DNA from: Cytophagaceae bacterium
Lineage (GTDB): Bacteria > Bacteroidota > Bacteroidia > Cytophagales > Spirosomataceae
Length of the DNA: 64,000 nt
Reading direction: 5' to 3'
Assembly (NCBI GenBank): GCA_027491195.1
Contig: JAIXWQ010000012.1
Coordinates: forward strand, 186,001-250,000
A model generated the notes under the pieces. That model ran no database searches. It was not told where the DNA came from and was given only the letters and a program-made list of their open reading frames with translations. The position numbers were made by a program, and so were the translations under genes. Of the stretch, positions 7,131-16,624 are shown piece by piece. Position 1 is the stretch's first letter; every line of letters begins with the position of its first letter.

Positions 7131-9542
7131 TTGAATTCATTTACCTTTTCTTCACCTGACCTTTCATTCGATCCTGCTGGGGTGCTGGAAGACTACCGCT
7201 TAGCTGCTATCAGCCGCGCTTGTAGTCTTTTAGTGCGTAAAGAGGTGTTTTCAGGTCGGGCGAAATTCGGTATTTATGGAGATGGTAAAGAAGTCTGCCA
7301 AATCGCTTTAGCGCGCTCCATGCGCCCCGGAGACTATATTTCGGGCTATTACCGAGACCAAACTATTGGTGCTGCTATCGGAGATTTAACTTGGCCTCAG
7401 TACTTTGCCCAGTTGTATGGTCATCCTGATATTCAATTTGACCCACATTCGGGTGGTCGCCAAATGAATAACCACCACGCTACCAGGTGGTTAGATGAGG
7501 AGGGAAAATGGCTAAATCAAACTACTCGCTACAACACCGTGGCCGGCATTTCCTCCACCGCAGGTCAAATTCCCCGCGCTCTCGGTATTGCGTATGCCTC
7601 TAAAATGTACCGCGAAAGAGCGGATTTAAAGGACCACGAAGCCCTTTTTTCAAATAAAGGTCAAGAGGTTTGTTTCACCACCATCGGTGATGCATCTACG
7701 TCTGAGGGGATGTTTTTAGAGTGTATTAATGCTGCCGGTGTATTACAAATTCCGATCGTATTCTCTGTATGGGACGACGGTTACGGCATTTCGGTTCCGA
7801 TTGAATTTCAAACAACAAAATCGTCCATTTCTAAGGCTCTAGCGGGTTATCAGCGCAATGAGCAGGAGAAAGGATTAGAAATTATACAAGTGAAAGCCTG
7901 GGATTATCCAGGTTTAATTGCGGCTTATCAGCGAGCGGCAAATCTAGCGCGTACGGAATTTGTTCCTTGCCTAGTTCACGTGATTGAATGCACGCAGCCC
8001 CAAGGACACTCCGCATCCGGTTCGCATGAACGCTATAAGTCAACAGAGCGTTTAGCATGGGAGCAGGAGGCAGATTGTAATGCTCTGTTCCGTGAATGGG
8101 TTTTGGCAAAAAATATCGCCACAGAAGAGGCGCTTAAAGCCATCGATGAAGAGGCTAGTGTTTTAGCTCGCAAATACCAGAAAGAGGCTTTTTCGTCCTA
8201 TATGGCTTCAGTTGATGTAGATAAGAAAGCTTTTTTACGCATTGCGAAGAGTCTGTTGGAATCGACGAATGAGCCGAGTTTGTTGCAGCCCATTATCGAT
8301 GAATTAAACGCATTACCCTATCCTATTTTTAGTGATTTAGTGCGGGCTGGTCGCAAGACCTTACGCGCTTTCCGCTTCTACCAAGGTCCCGCGGTTAAGT
8401 TACTTAGAAAGTGGCTCGACGACTTGGAAAAGCTGAATCGCAGACGATTCAGTTCGCACCAAATGAGTGAGTCTGACGAGTCCCCTCTCTTAATCATGGG
8501 AGTAAAACCTACCTACGAAAAGGAACCCGTTTTAGTCGATGGTCGGGAGATATTAAATAAGGCATTTTCGCAGTTTTTAGAGGATCCACGCGTATTTATC
8601 CTCGGAGAAGACGTCGGAAAAATTGGGGATGTGAATCAAACGCTGGCGGGTTTGCAAGATAAATTCGGCCCTTTAAAAGTAACCGATACCGGTATTCGTG
8701 AAGTGAGTATTGTAGGCCAAGGAATCGGAGCCTCGATGCGTGGTTTGCGACCTATTGTAGAGATTCAATATTTAGATTATATATTCTACCCATTCCCGGT
8801 TTTATCGGATGATTGGGCTTGTTTGCATTACCGAACAGCCGGAGGCCAAAAAGCCCCGATGATTCTGAGAACCAGAGGGCATCGTTTAGAGGGAATTTGG
8901 CATTCAGGAAGCCCTATGGCCGTTTTAATTAACGGATTACGTGGCGTACATTTCTGCGTACCACGTAATATGACGCAGGCGGCTGGGATGTATAGAACCT
9001 TGTTGAAAGGTGATGATCCAGGAATTGTGATCGAATGCTTGAACGGATATCGCTTGAAAGAGCCAATGCCGTCGAATTTAACAGAAATCGAGGTGCCACT
9101 GGGTATTCCAGAAATCTTGCGAGAGGGGACTGATATAACCATTGTGACCTATGGTTCGATGTGCCGAATCGTGCTGGAAGCGGCTGAAACGTTGGCTGGA
9201 TTAGGCATTTCTGTGGAAGTGATTGATGCCCAAACTTTATTGCCTTTCGATCGCCACCACAGCATTTTAGCTTCGATTCAAAAGACACACCGGGTCATTT
9301 TTGCGGATGAAGATATGCCTGGCGGAGCTTCTGCCTACATGATGCAAGAAGTGCTAGACAAACAGGGGGCATTTACCTGGCTGGAAAGTCCAGCTGTTTG
9401 TATTGCAGCTACGGCACACCGTCCGGCCTACAGCTCGGATGGGGATTATTTCTCAAAGCCTAACGCAGAAAACGTCGTGGATGCCGTGTATGAGATCATG
9501 CGCGAATCAGATCCATCGACGTATCCAGCGATTTATTTTTAA
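7131..9542 (+). CDS. Fused 2-oxoacid dehydrogenase E1 alpha-beta (branched-chain type)
   Basis: About 803 residues join E1 alpha (about 20-390) and E1 beta (about 465-800) in one chain, as is common in Cytophagales. The alpha half has the thiamine diphosphate/Mg motif GDASTSEGMFLECINAAG and the loop DDGYGISVP. The beta half has VFILGEDVGKIGDVNQT and GASAYMMQEVL. It decarboxylates a 2-oxo acid, most likely a branched-chain one, and transfers the acyl group to a lipoyl E2 encoded elsewhere. No ATG occurs in frame before residue 60. TTG at 7131 is preferred because the upstream TTG (7095) and GTG (7110) lie in or before the promoter. It is followed 1 nt later by nuoI. Substrate specificity is inferred from the fold only. 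Confidence 0.88.
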   Translation: MNSFTFSSPDLSFDPAGVLEDYRLAAISRACSLLVRKEVFSGRAKFGIYGDGKEVCQIALARSMRPGDYISGYYRDQTIGAAIGDLTWPQYFAQLYGHPDIQFDPHSGGRQMNNHHATRWLDEEGKWLNQTTRYNTVAGISSTAGQIPRALGIAYASKMYRERADLKDHEALFSNKGQEVCFTTIGDASTSEGMFLECINAAGVLQIPIVFSVWDDGYGISVPIEFQTTKSSISKALAGYQRNEQEKGLEIIQVKAWDYPGLIAAYQRAANLARTEFVPCLVHVIECTQPQGHSASGSHERYKSTERLAWEQEADCNALFREWVLAKNIATEEALKAIDEEASVLARKYQKEAFSSYMASVDVDKKAFLRIAKSLLESTNEPSLLQPIIDELNALPYPIFSDLVRAGRKTLRAFRFYQGPAVKLLRKWLDDLEKLNRRRFSSHQMSESDESPLLIMGVKPTYEKEPVLVDGREILNKAFSQFLEDPRVFILGEDVGKIGDVNQTLAGLQDKFGPLKVTDTGIREVSIVGQGIGASMRGLRPIVEIQYLDYIFYPFPVLSDDWACLHYRTAGGQKAPMILRTRGHRLEGIWHSGSPMAVLINGLRGVHFCVPRNMTQAAGMYRTLLKGDDPGIVIECLNGYRLKEPMPSNLTEIEVPLGIPEILREGTDITIVTYGSMCRIVLEAAETLAGLGISVEVIDAQTLLPFDRHHSILASIQKTHRVIFADEDMPGGASAYMMQEVLDKQGAFTWLESPAVCIAATAHRPAYSSDGDYFSKPNAENVVDAVYEIMRESDPSTYPAIYF

Positions 9543-9543
9543 G

Positions 9544-10278
9544 ATGAAAGCGTATTTTCAATCCATCTGGGCAGGAATTCAAAGCACTCGAAAGGGGTTG
9601 GCTTTGACGTGGAAACACGCCTGGGCGGCTCGAAATCAACGCAGCGTTCAAGATATCCAAGATCCTGATTATTTTAATCAGAAAGCTGGTATTGTCACCT
9701 TGCAATACCCGCAGCAACAAATCCCCACTCCCGTTAACGGTCGATATCAATTGCACAACGAGATGGACGATTGCATCGTCTGCGATAAATGTGTGAAAGT
9801 GTGTCCGGTAGACTGTATTGAGATTGATCCCATTAAAGCCACAGGCCTCGTAGGCACGGCATCGGATGGTTCGCCCATTCGTTTATATGCCGCGAAGTTT
9901 GACATCGATATGTCCAAATGCTGCTTCTGTGGCCTTTGTACGACGGTTTGTCCGACGGAATGTTTGACGATGACTTCGGAATATGACTTCTCGGTCTTCG
10001 ACGTGAAGGATCACAATTTCGCTTTCGCAAATTTAACTCCGGAACAAGCGGACGAAAAACGCGCGTTGTACGAACAATTTGTGGCGGAGAAAGAAGCAGC
10101 AAAAGAGGCGGCTAAAGATGTAGCGAAAGCATCCGAACCGGCGAAAACGGCAGAACCGGCGAAAGCGGCAGAATCTGCTTCAGAGTCGACAGAGGAAAAA
10201 CCGGCAGCTCCCAAGCCCGCCTTCAAACCCGCTTTCAAGCCTAGCTTTAAGCCAAAACCTAAACCAGACGCCGAATAA
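9544..10278 (+). CDS. nuoI: NADH-quinone oxidoreductase subunit I with long C-terminal tail
   Basis: The protein has 244 residues from the ATG at 9544. Two four-cysteine clusters carry 4Fe-4S centres N6a and N6b: Cys77, 80, 83 and 87 (CIVCDKCVKVCP) and Cys126, 129, 132 and 136 (CCFCGLCTTVCP). It sits in the hydrophilic arm of complex I and passes electrons towards the quinone site. After the conserved domain, which ends near residue 175, a tail of about 65 residues is rich in Ala, Lys, Glu and Pro. It holds repeats such as AEPAKAAE and KPAFKPAFKPSFKP, which are not needed for the iron-sulphur fold. nuoJ overlaps its stop codon by 1 nt. Confidence 0.95.
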   Translation: MKAYFQSIWAGIQSTRKGLALTWKHAWAARNQRSVQDIQDPDYFNQKAGIVTLQYPQQQIPTPVNGRYQLHNEMDDCIVCDKCVKVCPVDCIEIDPIKATGLVGTASDGSPIRLYAAKFDIDMSKCCFCGLCTTVCPTECLTMTSEYDFSVFDVKDHNFAFANLTPEQADEKRALYEQFVAEKEAAKEAAKDVAKASEPAKTAEPAKAAESASESTEEKPAAPKPAFKPAFKPSFKPKPKPDAE

Positions 10279-10784
10279 TGAGCCCGCTTGTGATCGCCTT
10301 CTTGGTTTTAGCCTTATTAACGTGTGGAAGCGCTTTAGCGATGCTTTGGACGAAAAATTTGTTGCACGCTGCCTTAGCTATGTTTCTAACCATGCTCGGT
10401 CTAGCGGGACTTTATGTCTTAGCCTTTGCTGACATGTTAGCCGTGGCGCATTTATTAGTCTACGTGGGTGGCGTATTGATTTTGATTCTATTCGGGATCA
10501 TGTTAACGAATCAAACGGACCCCGCGACCGGCAAAAATCATTTAATGACCCGCGAATCGAATCGCTTATTGCCTATCTCCGTAGGTCTTTCCTTTTTCTT
10601 AGGCTTATTTTGGGTTTTTACGAAAGGACCCTGGGTTAACAATTTGCCCGTGACAGGTGGATCTAAATTACGGGAGGTCGGATTAGGTCTTTTGACTGAA
10701 TATGCTTTTCCCTTCGAATTAGCTGGGGTATTTTTATTAATTGCTTTGATAGGCGCCACCTTTGTTGCGAAAAAACATGACTGA
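10278..10784 (+). CDS. nuoJ: NADH-quinone oxidoreductase subunit J
   Basis: This 168-residue protein is almost entirely membrane helices, with five predicted segments. The NuoJ signatures NLLHAALAMFLTMLGLAGLYVL and DMLAVAHLLVYVGGVLILILFG-type helices are clear in the first 85 residues. NuoJ is part of the membrane arm of complex I beside the quinone channel. The start ATG overlaps the nuoI stop codon (TAATG), and nuoK starts 8 nt before its end, so the three genes are translationally coupled. Confidence 0.92.
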   Translation: MSPLVIAFLVLALLTCGSALAMLWTKNLLHAALAMFLTMLGLAGLYVLAFADMLAVAHLLVYVGGVLILILFGIMLTNQTDPATGKNHLMTRESNRLLPISVGLSFFLGLFWVFTKGPWVNNLPVTGGSKLREVGLGLLTEYAFPFELAGVFLLIALIGATFVAKKHD

Positions 10785-11082
10785 TATTCCGGTGATTTAC
10801 TTCTTGTGGGTGTCTGCGTTTCTGTTTGCGATGGGGTTGACGATTTTACTTTTGAAGAAAAATACGATTTTCGTCTTGATGGGAATCGAGTTGATTTTGA
10901 ATGCGGCTAATTTGAATTTGGTCGCGTTTTCGAAAAACGATCCTTCGATGCAGGGTCTTTACCTGAGCATTTTTGTCTTAGTGGTCGGGGTTTGCGAGAT
11001 GGCGATTGCACTAGCGATCATTCTGCAGGTGTACCGAAATTACCGGGCCATCGAAGTGGATCAGTTCAAATCCGAATACTAG
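10777..11082 (+). CDS. nuoK: NADH-quinone oxidoreductase subunit K
   Basis: The start is the ATG at 10777 (MTDIPVIYFLW), giving 101 residues, the usual NuoK length, with three membrane helices. The conserved glutamates lie in VLMGIELILNAANLNLVAF and VGVCEMAIALAI; both belong to the proton path of the membrane arm. No nuoL, M or N follows: uvrC ends on the opposite strand with a 4-bp overlap. The remaining complex I genes must therefore be elsewhere in the genome. Confidence 0.95.
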   Translation: MTDIPVIYFLWVSAFLFAMGLTILLLKKNTIFVLMGIELILNAANLNLVAFSKNDPSMQGLYLSIFVLVVGVCEMAIALAIILQVYRNYRAIEVDQFKSEY

Positions 11083-12881
11083 AGGTTTTCGAGTTGCTTT
11101 TTGAATTTGAGGGCTTTCATTTTGCCTAAGACTTTGGCCAAATCATCCTCCGACGCCTCCTTCAATGCGCTTACCGTCCCAAAAGCCTTCAATAATTTCG
11201 CTGCCGTCAATTTTCCAATCCCATCCATGGTCTCCAGCTGGGAAACAATAAAGTTTTTACTACGCTTATTCCGGTGCGCCGTAATACCAAAGCGGTGAGC
11301 CTCATCCCGCAACTGCTGAATCAACTTCAGGGACTCCGATTTCTTATCTATATATAAAGGAAGGCTGTCCTCCGGAAAATAGATCTCCTCTAATCGCTTC
11401 GCGATACCAATGATAGGAATCTGTCCATACAAGCCGATAGCCTTCAGCGCATCACAAGCAGAACTGAGTTGGCCTTTCCCCCCATCGACAATAATTAAAT
11501 CTGGTAATTCCGCTTCCTCTTCTAATAGACGGGTGTATCGACGGGTAATCACCTCGTACATGGTGGCAAAATCGTCAGGCCCCTCCACCGTTTTGGGTGT
11601 GAAGATGCGGTAATCCTTTTTAGAGGGTAGTGAATTCTTAAAGCAGACCATCGCAGAAACCGGGTTGGTTCCTTGCAGGTTCGAGTTATCGAAACATTCA
11701 ATGTGCTTAGGTAGGTCTGTTAGACGAAGATCATTTTTCAATTTGATCATCACGCGCATCTTCCGATCGCCGCCACTCTCCTCGGCCGCCTTGCGATCTG
11801 CCTTCTCTTTTCTAAAGTACAAAACGTTCTTTAAGGACATGTCAAGAAGCTTCCGCTTATCACCCTGACTCGGCAACGTATTGCGCGCTCCCTCGAACTC
11901 GATCGACATGGGTATATTGGTGATAATCTCTTTGGCCTTACTCTGAAACTGATCTCGCTTCTCCCAAATCAACATCGTCAGCAATTCTGCCTCATCTTCC
12001 TCCAGCTTCTTTTTCACTTCCCAGGTCTGCGACTGCAAAATCGTTCCGTTAATGACCTTCATGAAGTTAATATAGGCCAAAGACTCATCCGACACCATCG
12101 AAAACACATCCACATCATGGATCGATGGATTCACGACCGTTGACTTCGCCTGGAAATTCTCTAATAGCTGCCACTTTTCTTTCCACTCCTGCGCTTTTTC
12201 AAAGGCCAATAGGGTGGAGGCCTCCTGCATTTGCGTAATGAAGAAGCTTTTCGCCTTTTGGTAATTACCCTTCAAAATCTGAGATACTTGATCAATATAT
12301 TCCATATACCGCGCCTCCTGCTCTAAACCCTCGCAGGGCCCTTTGCAATTGCCGATATGGTATTCTAAGCAAACCTTGTATTTTCCTGCCTCGATGTTAG
12401 ACTCCTTTAAATTTAAGGCGCAAGTCCTTAAGGGATATAGCTGATGCAACATTTCTAGCAAAGCGTTCATCAATTTCGGATTCGCATATGGCCCAAAAAA
12501 CGTCCCAATCGAATGATTAATCCTTCTTTCCGTGATTAGTCTAGGAAAACGCTCTCTTGTTAAACAGATAAACGGATAGGTCTTGTCATCCCGTAACAAG
12601 ATGTTGTATTTGGGCTGAAACTGCTTTATGAGCGTATTTTCGAGTAATAAGGCATCGAATTCCGAATGCACGATGGTAAACTCCAGATTACGTATCTGCG
12701 AGACGAGTCGCCTCGTTTTATTGTCCTTCCCTTTCGTATTCGTGAAATAGGAACTGACGCGATTTTTTAAATTCTTCGCCTTTCCTATATAAATGATGGT
12801 CCCACTTTCATCGAAATAGCGATACACCCCCGGTTCTTCGGGTAGCGTAGGCAAGATGGCTTTAGGGTCGAAAGTGGACAT
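11079..12881 (-). CDS. uvrC: Excinuclease ABC subunit C
   Basis: This is a full-length UvrC of 600 residues. The GIY-YIG nuclease at about 14-95 (PGVYRYFDESGTIIYIGKAK) makes the 3' incision in nucleotide excision repair. A UVR helix pair near 200-235 contacts UvrB. The RNase H-like endonuclease (HIECFDNSNLQGTNPV and LIIVDGGKGQLS) makes the 5' incision. Tandem helix-hairpin-helix motifs end the protein (METMDGIGKLTAAKLLKAFG). It is transcribed alone, convergent to nuoK. Confidence 0.96.
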   Translation of the reverse strand: MSTFDPKAILPTLPEEPGVYRYFDESGTIIYIGKAKNLKNRVSSYFTNTKGKDNKTRRLVSQIRNLEFTIVHSEFDALLLENTLIKQFQPKYNILLRDDKTYPFICLTRERFPRLITERRINHSIGTFFGPYANPKLMNALLEMLHQLYPLRTCALNLKESNIEAGKYKVCLEYHIGNCKGPCEGLEQEARYMEYIDQVSQILKGNYQKAKSFFITQMQEASTLLAFEKAQEWKEKWQLLENFQAKSTVVNPSIHDVDVFSMVSDESLAYINFMKVINGTILQSQTWEVKKKLEEDEAELLTMLIWEKRDQFQSKAKEIITNIPMSIEFEGARNTLPSQGDKRKLLDMSLKNVLYFRKEKADRKAAEESGGDRKMRVMIKLKNDLRLTDLPKHIECFDNSNLQGTNPVSAMVCFKNSLPSKKDYRIFTPKTVEGPDDFATMYEVITRRYTRLLEEEAELPDLIIVDGGKGQLSSACDALKAIGLYGQIPIIGIAKRLEEIYFPEDSLPLYIDKKSESLKLIQQLRDEAHRFGITAHRNKRSKNFIVSQLETMDGIGKLTAAKLLKAFGTVSALKEASEDDLAKVLGKMKALKFKKQLENL

Positions 12882-12885
12882 AGGC

Positions 12886-12903
12886 CAAAATTAAGCAAAA
12901 ATA
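12886..12903 (-). promoter_or_regulatory. Candidate -7 promoter elements for uvrC
   Basis: Two overlapping-range matches to TAnnTTTG lie on the minus strand just before the uvrC ATG: TATTTTTG (12903-12896) and TAATTTTG (12893-12886). No convincing -33 TTG was found. Either would give a very short leader. Confidence 0.35.
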
Positions 12904-13371
12904 TCTTCTTTGTGATTTTTGTAATTATCTAAGGTGGCTCTTTTCATTTTGGTACTAGATTATGTCCATGTTAAGACTATGTTAGGAAGTAGTCAATTAA
13001 CGACAAAATACCCTTTTCTGCCGACCAAAGCCCAAGCTTCTATTGTATTAAACGGATCAAATAGGCCTCTAAATTGCCTATTAAGGGAATACTTCTATTT
13101 ATAATAAAAAAAATGAAAAAATATCGACTAAATGCTTGCGTGAATTGTAAGTATTGGACATATTTGGTCCTATGTAATAGTGTAGCATAGTTGTGATAGG
13201 TCATCTATTTCCGATTCGATTGAACTGCACTATTGTACTATTTAAAGATTTGTTTGACGCTAAACCTATTTAAAATTTTAACTTATTATTTCACCTAATC
13301 AGAAAGGAGGCCCATAGAACATCAAAACTCGAACCCAAAAATTAAATTTAAAAACTAACTTAATCTTTATT
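12904..13371 (+). other. Long AT-rich leader/promoter region of SusC locus A
   Basis: About 470 nt without a credible gene lie between uvrC and susC. The region is AT-rich. A block GGCCCATAGAA at 13309-13319 also occurs in the leader of the second SusC gene. A perfect Shine-Dalgarno-like AAAGGAGG at 13303-13310 lies over 60 nt before the ATG, too far to act as a normal ribosome site. No full TAnnTTTG promoter or LacI-type operator was found by eye. Confidence 0.5.
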
Positions 13372-16300
13372 ATGAAAAACAATTTTTACCAAAGTCTACG
13401 AGGCTTTCTTTTGCTAGCGATAGTAATGCTAGGAAGCTTTTCGTCATTTGCCCAAGACCGCAAGGTTACAGGTAAAGTCTCTGGGACAGATTCTCAGGGA
13501 ATTCCAGGTGTAAGTATCTTAGTTAAAGGAACAAACACAGGAGCAACTACAGATGTTAACGGTGCATTCTCTGTAACTGTTAAGTCTGCAACTGCAGTTT
13601 TGAATATCACAGCTGTAGGTTACAAATCACAATCAATTACAGTAGGTTCACAATCTTCTATTAACGTAACGTTAGCGGAGGACAATTCTCAATTAGACGA
13701 AGTAATCGTAACAGGTTACTCTGTAACTAACAAGAAGGAGTCTACAGCGGCAGCTTCAATCGTAAAAGCGAAGGATTTGCAAATTGCACCTTCAGGAAAC
13801 GTTGAGCAGCAATTACAAGGTCGTGTAGCCGGTGTTACTTTGATCACGAACGGACAACCAGGTACGAACAGTATCATCCGTGTACGTGGTTTCGGTGCAT
13901 TTGGTGGTAACGAGCCATTGTATGTTGTGGATGGAGTTCCAGTAGGAACGACGGATTTCCTTTCTCCAGATGATATCGAGTCTACTACGGTCCTTAAGGA
14001 TGCGGCAGCAGCTTCTATCTATGGTGCTCGTGCAGCGAACGGTGTAATCGTTTATACGACTAAGCGTGGTGCGCGTAACAAAGGTATCACAGTTACTTAT
14101 GATGGATTGTACGGTGGTACTGACCCTAACGTAGGTGGTGTAGCTAAAATGTTAACTCCTCAAGAGCAAGCTGATTGGACTCACGTAGCTTACCGTAACA
14201 ACGCGGCAGCTAACGGAACTGCAGTTGCTTATACTCACCCTCAGTATGGAACTTCTGCGCAAGCAACTTTACCTACTTACTTGCACTTCAACGGTGCTAA
14301 CGGTGTAAACTCTGGTGACTTAGCAGCAGCTCAAGCAGCTTATGCAGCTAATCCATTGACTACTTTCGTTATTAAGACAAACAAAGCAGGAACTAACTGG
14401 TACGATGAAATCACCCGTTTCGGATCGACAATGCGTCACTCTTTAGGTATCCAAGGTGGTACAGATAAAGGTCGTTTCTACTTAGGTTTATCTGGACAAG
14501 AGCAACAAGGTATCTTGATTCAAAATGATTTCAAGCGTTATTCAGCTCGTTTTAACTCAGAGTTTGACTTAGGAAAGAAAGTTCGCGTGGGCGAAAACAT
14601 CCAAATGACGTATCGTTCAGTGCGTGGTCAAGCAGGTGGTAACAACGGTTTAGGTGTGGCTGCTGATGAGTCAGTAATCTTATCTGCTTACCGTATGCCT
14701 ACAGCGATTCCAGTTTACGATGAGTTCGGAAGCTTTGCATCTACTAAGGCTGCTGGTTTTAACAACCCTCGTAACCCAGTTCGTCAAATCTTACGTAATA
14801 ACGTAAATGACAATAACTACAACGCATCTGCATTTGGTAATGTGTATGTAGAGTATGAGCCAATCAAAGATTTAATTATCAAATCTTCAGTAGGTGGTCA
14901 ATACTCAGGATATGCTTACAAAGATTATAACTACAAATATTTAGGTGATTCAGAGCCAGAGGCTTCTAACTCATTCTATGAAGGTTCAGGTTATAACTTT
15001 GCTTACACGTTCACTAACACAGCGGCTTACAAGACGAAGTGGAGAAAGCACGGAGTAACTGCTTTAGTAGGTATGGAGGCATTGAACACAGGTGCAGGTC
15101 GTCAGATCTCTGGTTCAGGTATTAATCCATTCTCAATGGATACAGACTTCGTAACTTTATCTTCTGTACAATCTCCAGTAGTAAACTCTGGTTTATATTC
15201 AGGTGTTAATTTCTACTCTTTATTCTCTAAAGTAGATTATAACTTCAACGAGAAGTATTACTTAACGGGAGTTGTTCGTCGTGACGGATCATCTCGTTTC
15301 GGTCCTGAGAATCGTTATGGTATTTTCCCTGCAGTATCTGCTGCTTGGAGAGTAACATCTGAGGAGTTCATGAAAGATCTTCCTGCTATCTCTGATTTAA
15401 AAATCCGTGGTGGTTGGGGTTTAATGGGTAACTCAAACAACGTAGACCCAGCTAACCAATTCTCTTTATATGCTGCGAATCGTGGTAACTCATTCTATGC
15501 AATCGATGGTCAATCATCTGGAGCAAATGAAGGTTATTTCCGTTCTCGTATTGGTAACCCAGCTGCGAAGTGGGAGACTTCAGAAACAATGAACGTTGGT
15601 TTTGATGCAACTCTTTACAATGGTAAGTGGGAAATCGTATTAGACGTTTGGAGAAAAGATACACGTGATTTATTATTCAACGTGCCTCTTCCAGCGGTAG
15701 TAGGTAACTCAGCATCTGCTCCTTCAGTAAACGTGGCGAAAATGCGTAACCAAGGTATTGATTTCCAAATCATCAACCGTGGTAACTTAACTTCAGATTT
15801 GAAATATGAATTAACTTTCAATAATTCATTCTTGAAGAACGAAATCGTAGCATTTGCTCCAGGTATCACTAACTTAACCGGTGGTGCATTCCGTGGAATT
15901 ACGCCAGTACGTATGGAAGTAGGTCGTTCTTTATCTTCTTTCTACGGATACCAAGTAATCGGTTACTTTAACTCAGCTGCTGAAGTTGCTTCATCTCCAG
16001 CGCAAGATGGTAAAGGCTTAGGTCGTTTCCGTTATGCTGACATCAACGGTGATGGTAAAATCACAACAGATGACCGTACCTTCTTAGGTTCTCCAGTTCC
16101 TACTTACACAGGTGGTATCAACGTAGGTTTAACTTACAAAGATTTTGAATTCGCTACATATTTATACGCTTCTGCTGGAAACAAAATCTGGAACCAATCT
16201 AAGTGGTTTACAGACTTCTTCGGAACGTTTGAAGGATCAGGAAAAGGTGAGCGCGCTAAGCAATCATGGACTCCAGAATTAGGAAACAGCGCTGCTGCTC

Positions 16301-16605
16301 CGATTTGGGAATCAAACTCTAACATGTCAACTTCAGGTGCTGCTAACTCATGGTATGTAGAAGATGGTGATTACATCCGTATTCAAAACATCTCTTTAGG
16401 ATACAACATTCCTAAGAACTACACTTCTAAGTTAGGTATCAAGCGTGCGAAGTTTACGTTATCAGCTAACAACATCTTCACTATCACTAAATACAAAGGT
16501 TTAGATCCAGGTGTAGGTGGTGCAGCTGATACAGGATTTGGTATTGATGTGGGTAACTACCCAGTGACTCGTTCATTCAACGCATCAATTAACTTAACTT
16601 TTTAA
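13372..16605 (+). CDS. SusC/RagA-family TonB-dependent outer-membrane receptor (locus A)
   Basis: The protein has 1077 residues. A signal peptide ends near SSFAQ. A carboxypeptidase-regulatory-like domain follows (about 30-105; VTGKVSGTDSQGIPGVSILV). The plug begins at LDEVIVTGYSV and contains the SusC hallmarks VRGFGAFGGNEPLYVVDGVP and LKDAAAASIYGARAANGVIV. The rest is a 22-strand barrel ending in the aromatic strand SFNASINLTF. It imports an oligomer, usually a glycan or peptide fragment, across the outer membrane with energy from TonB. The SusD lid gene follows 19 nt downstream. The substrate is unknown; no glycoside hydrolase is encoded next to it. Confidence 0.95.
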   Translation: MKNNFYQSLRGFLLLAIVMLGSFSSFAQDRKVTGKVSGTDSQGIPGVSILVKGTNTGATTDVNGAFSVTVKSATAVLNITAVGYKSQSITVGSQSSINVTLAEDNSQLDEVIVTGYSVTNKKESTAAASIVKAKDLQIAPSGNVEQQLQGRVAGVTLITNGQPGTNSIIRVRGFGAFGGNEPLYVVDGVPVGTTDFLSPDDIESTTVLKDAAAASIYGARAANGVIVYTTKRGARNKGITVTYDGLYGGTDPNVGGVAKMLTPQEQADWTHVAYRNNAAANGTAVAYTHPQYGTSAQATLPTYLHFNGANGVNSGDLAAAQAAYAANPLTTFVIKTNKAGTNWYDEITRFGSTMRHSLGIQGGTDKGRFYLGLSGQEQQGILIQNDFKRYSARFNSEFDLGKKVRVGENIQMTYRSVRGQAGGNNGLGVAADESVILSAYRMPTAIPVYDEFGSFASTKAAGFNNPRNPVRQILRNNVNDNNYNASAFGNVYVEYEPIKDLIIKSSVGGQYSGYAYKDYNYKYLGDSEPEASNSFYEGSGYNFAYTFTNTAAYKTKWRKHGVTALVGMEALNTGAGRQISGSGINPFSMDTDFVTLSSVQSPVVNSGLYSGVNFYSLFSKVDYNFNEKYYLTGVVRRDGSSRFGPENRYGIFPAVSAAWRVTSEEFMKDLPAISDLKIRGGWGLMGNSNNVDPANQFSLYAANRGNSFYAIDGQSSGANEGYFRSRIGNPAAKWETSETMNVGFDATLYNGKWEIVLDVWRKDTRDLLFNVPLPAVVGNSASAPSVNVAKMRNQGIDFQIINRGNLTSDLKYELTFNNSFLKNEIVAFAPGITNLTGGAFRGITPVRMEVGRSLSSFYGYQVIGYFNSAAEVASSPAQDGKGLGRFRYADINGDGKITTDDRTFLGSPVPTYTGGINVGLTYKDFEFATYLYASAGNKIWNQSKWFTDFFGTFEGSGKGERAKQSWTPELGNSAAAPIWESNSNMSTSGAANSWYVEDGDYIRIQNISLGYNIPKNYTSKLGIKRAKFTLSANNIFTITKYKGLDPGVGGAADTGFGIDVGNYPVTRSFNASINLTF

Positions 16606-16624
16606 TTAGCAACAGCCATAATTA

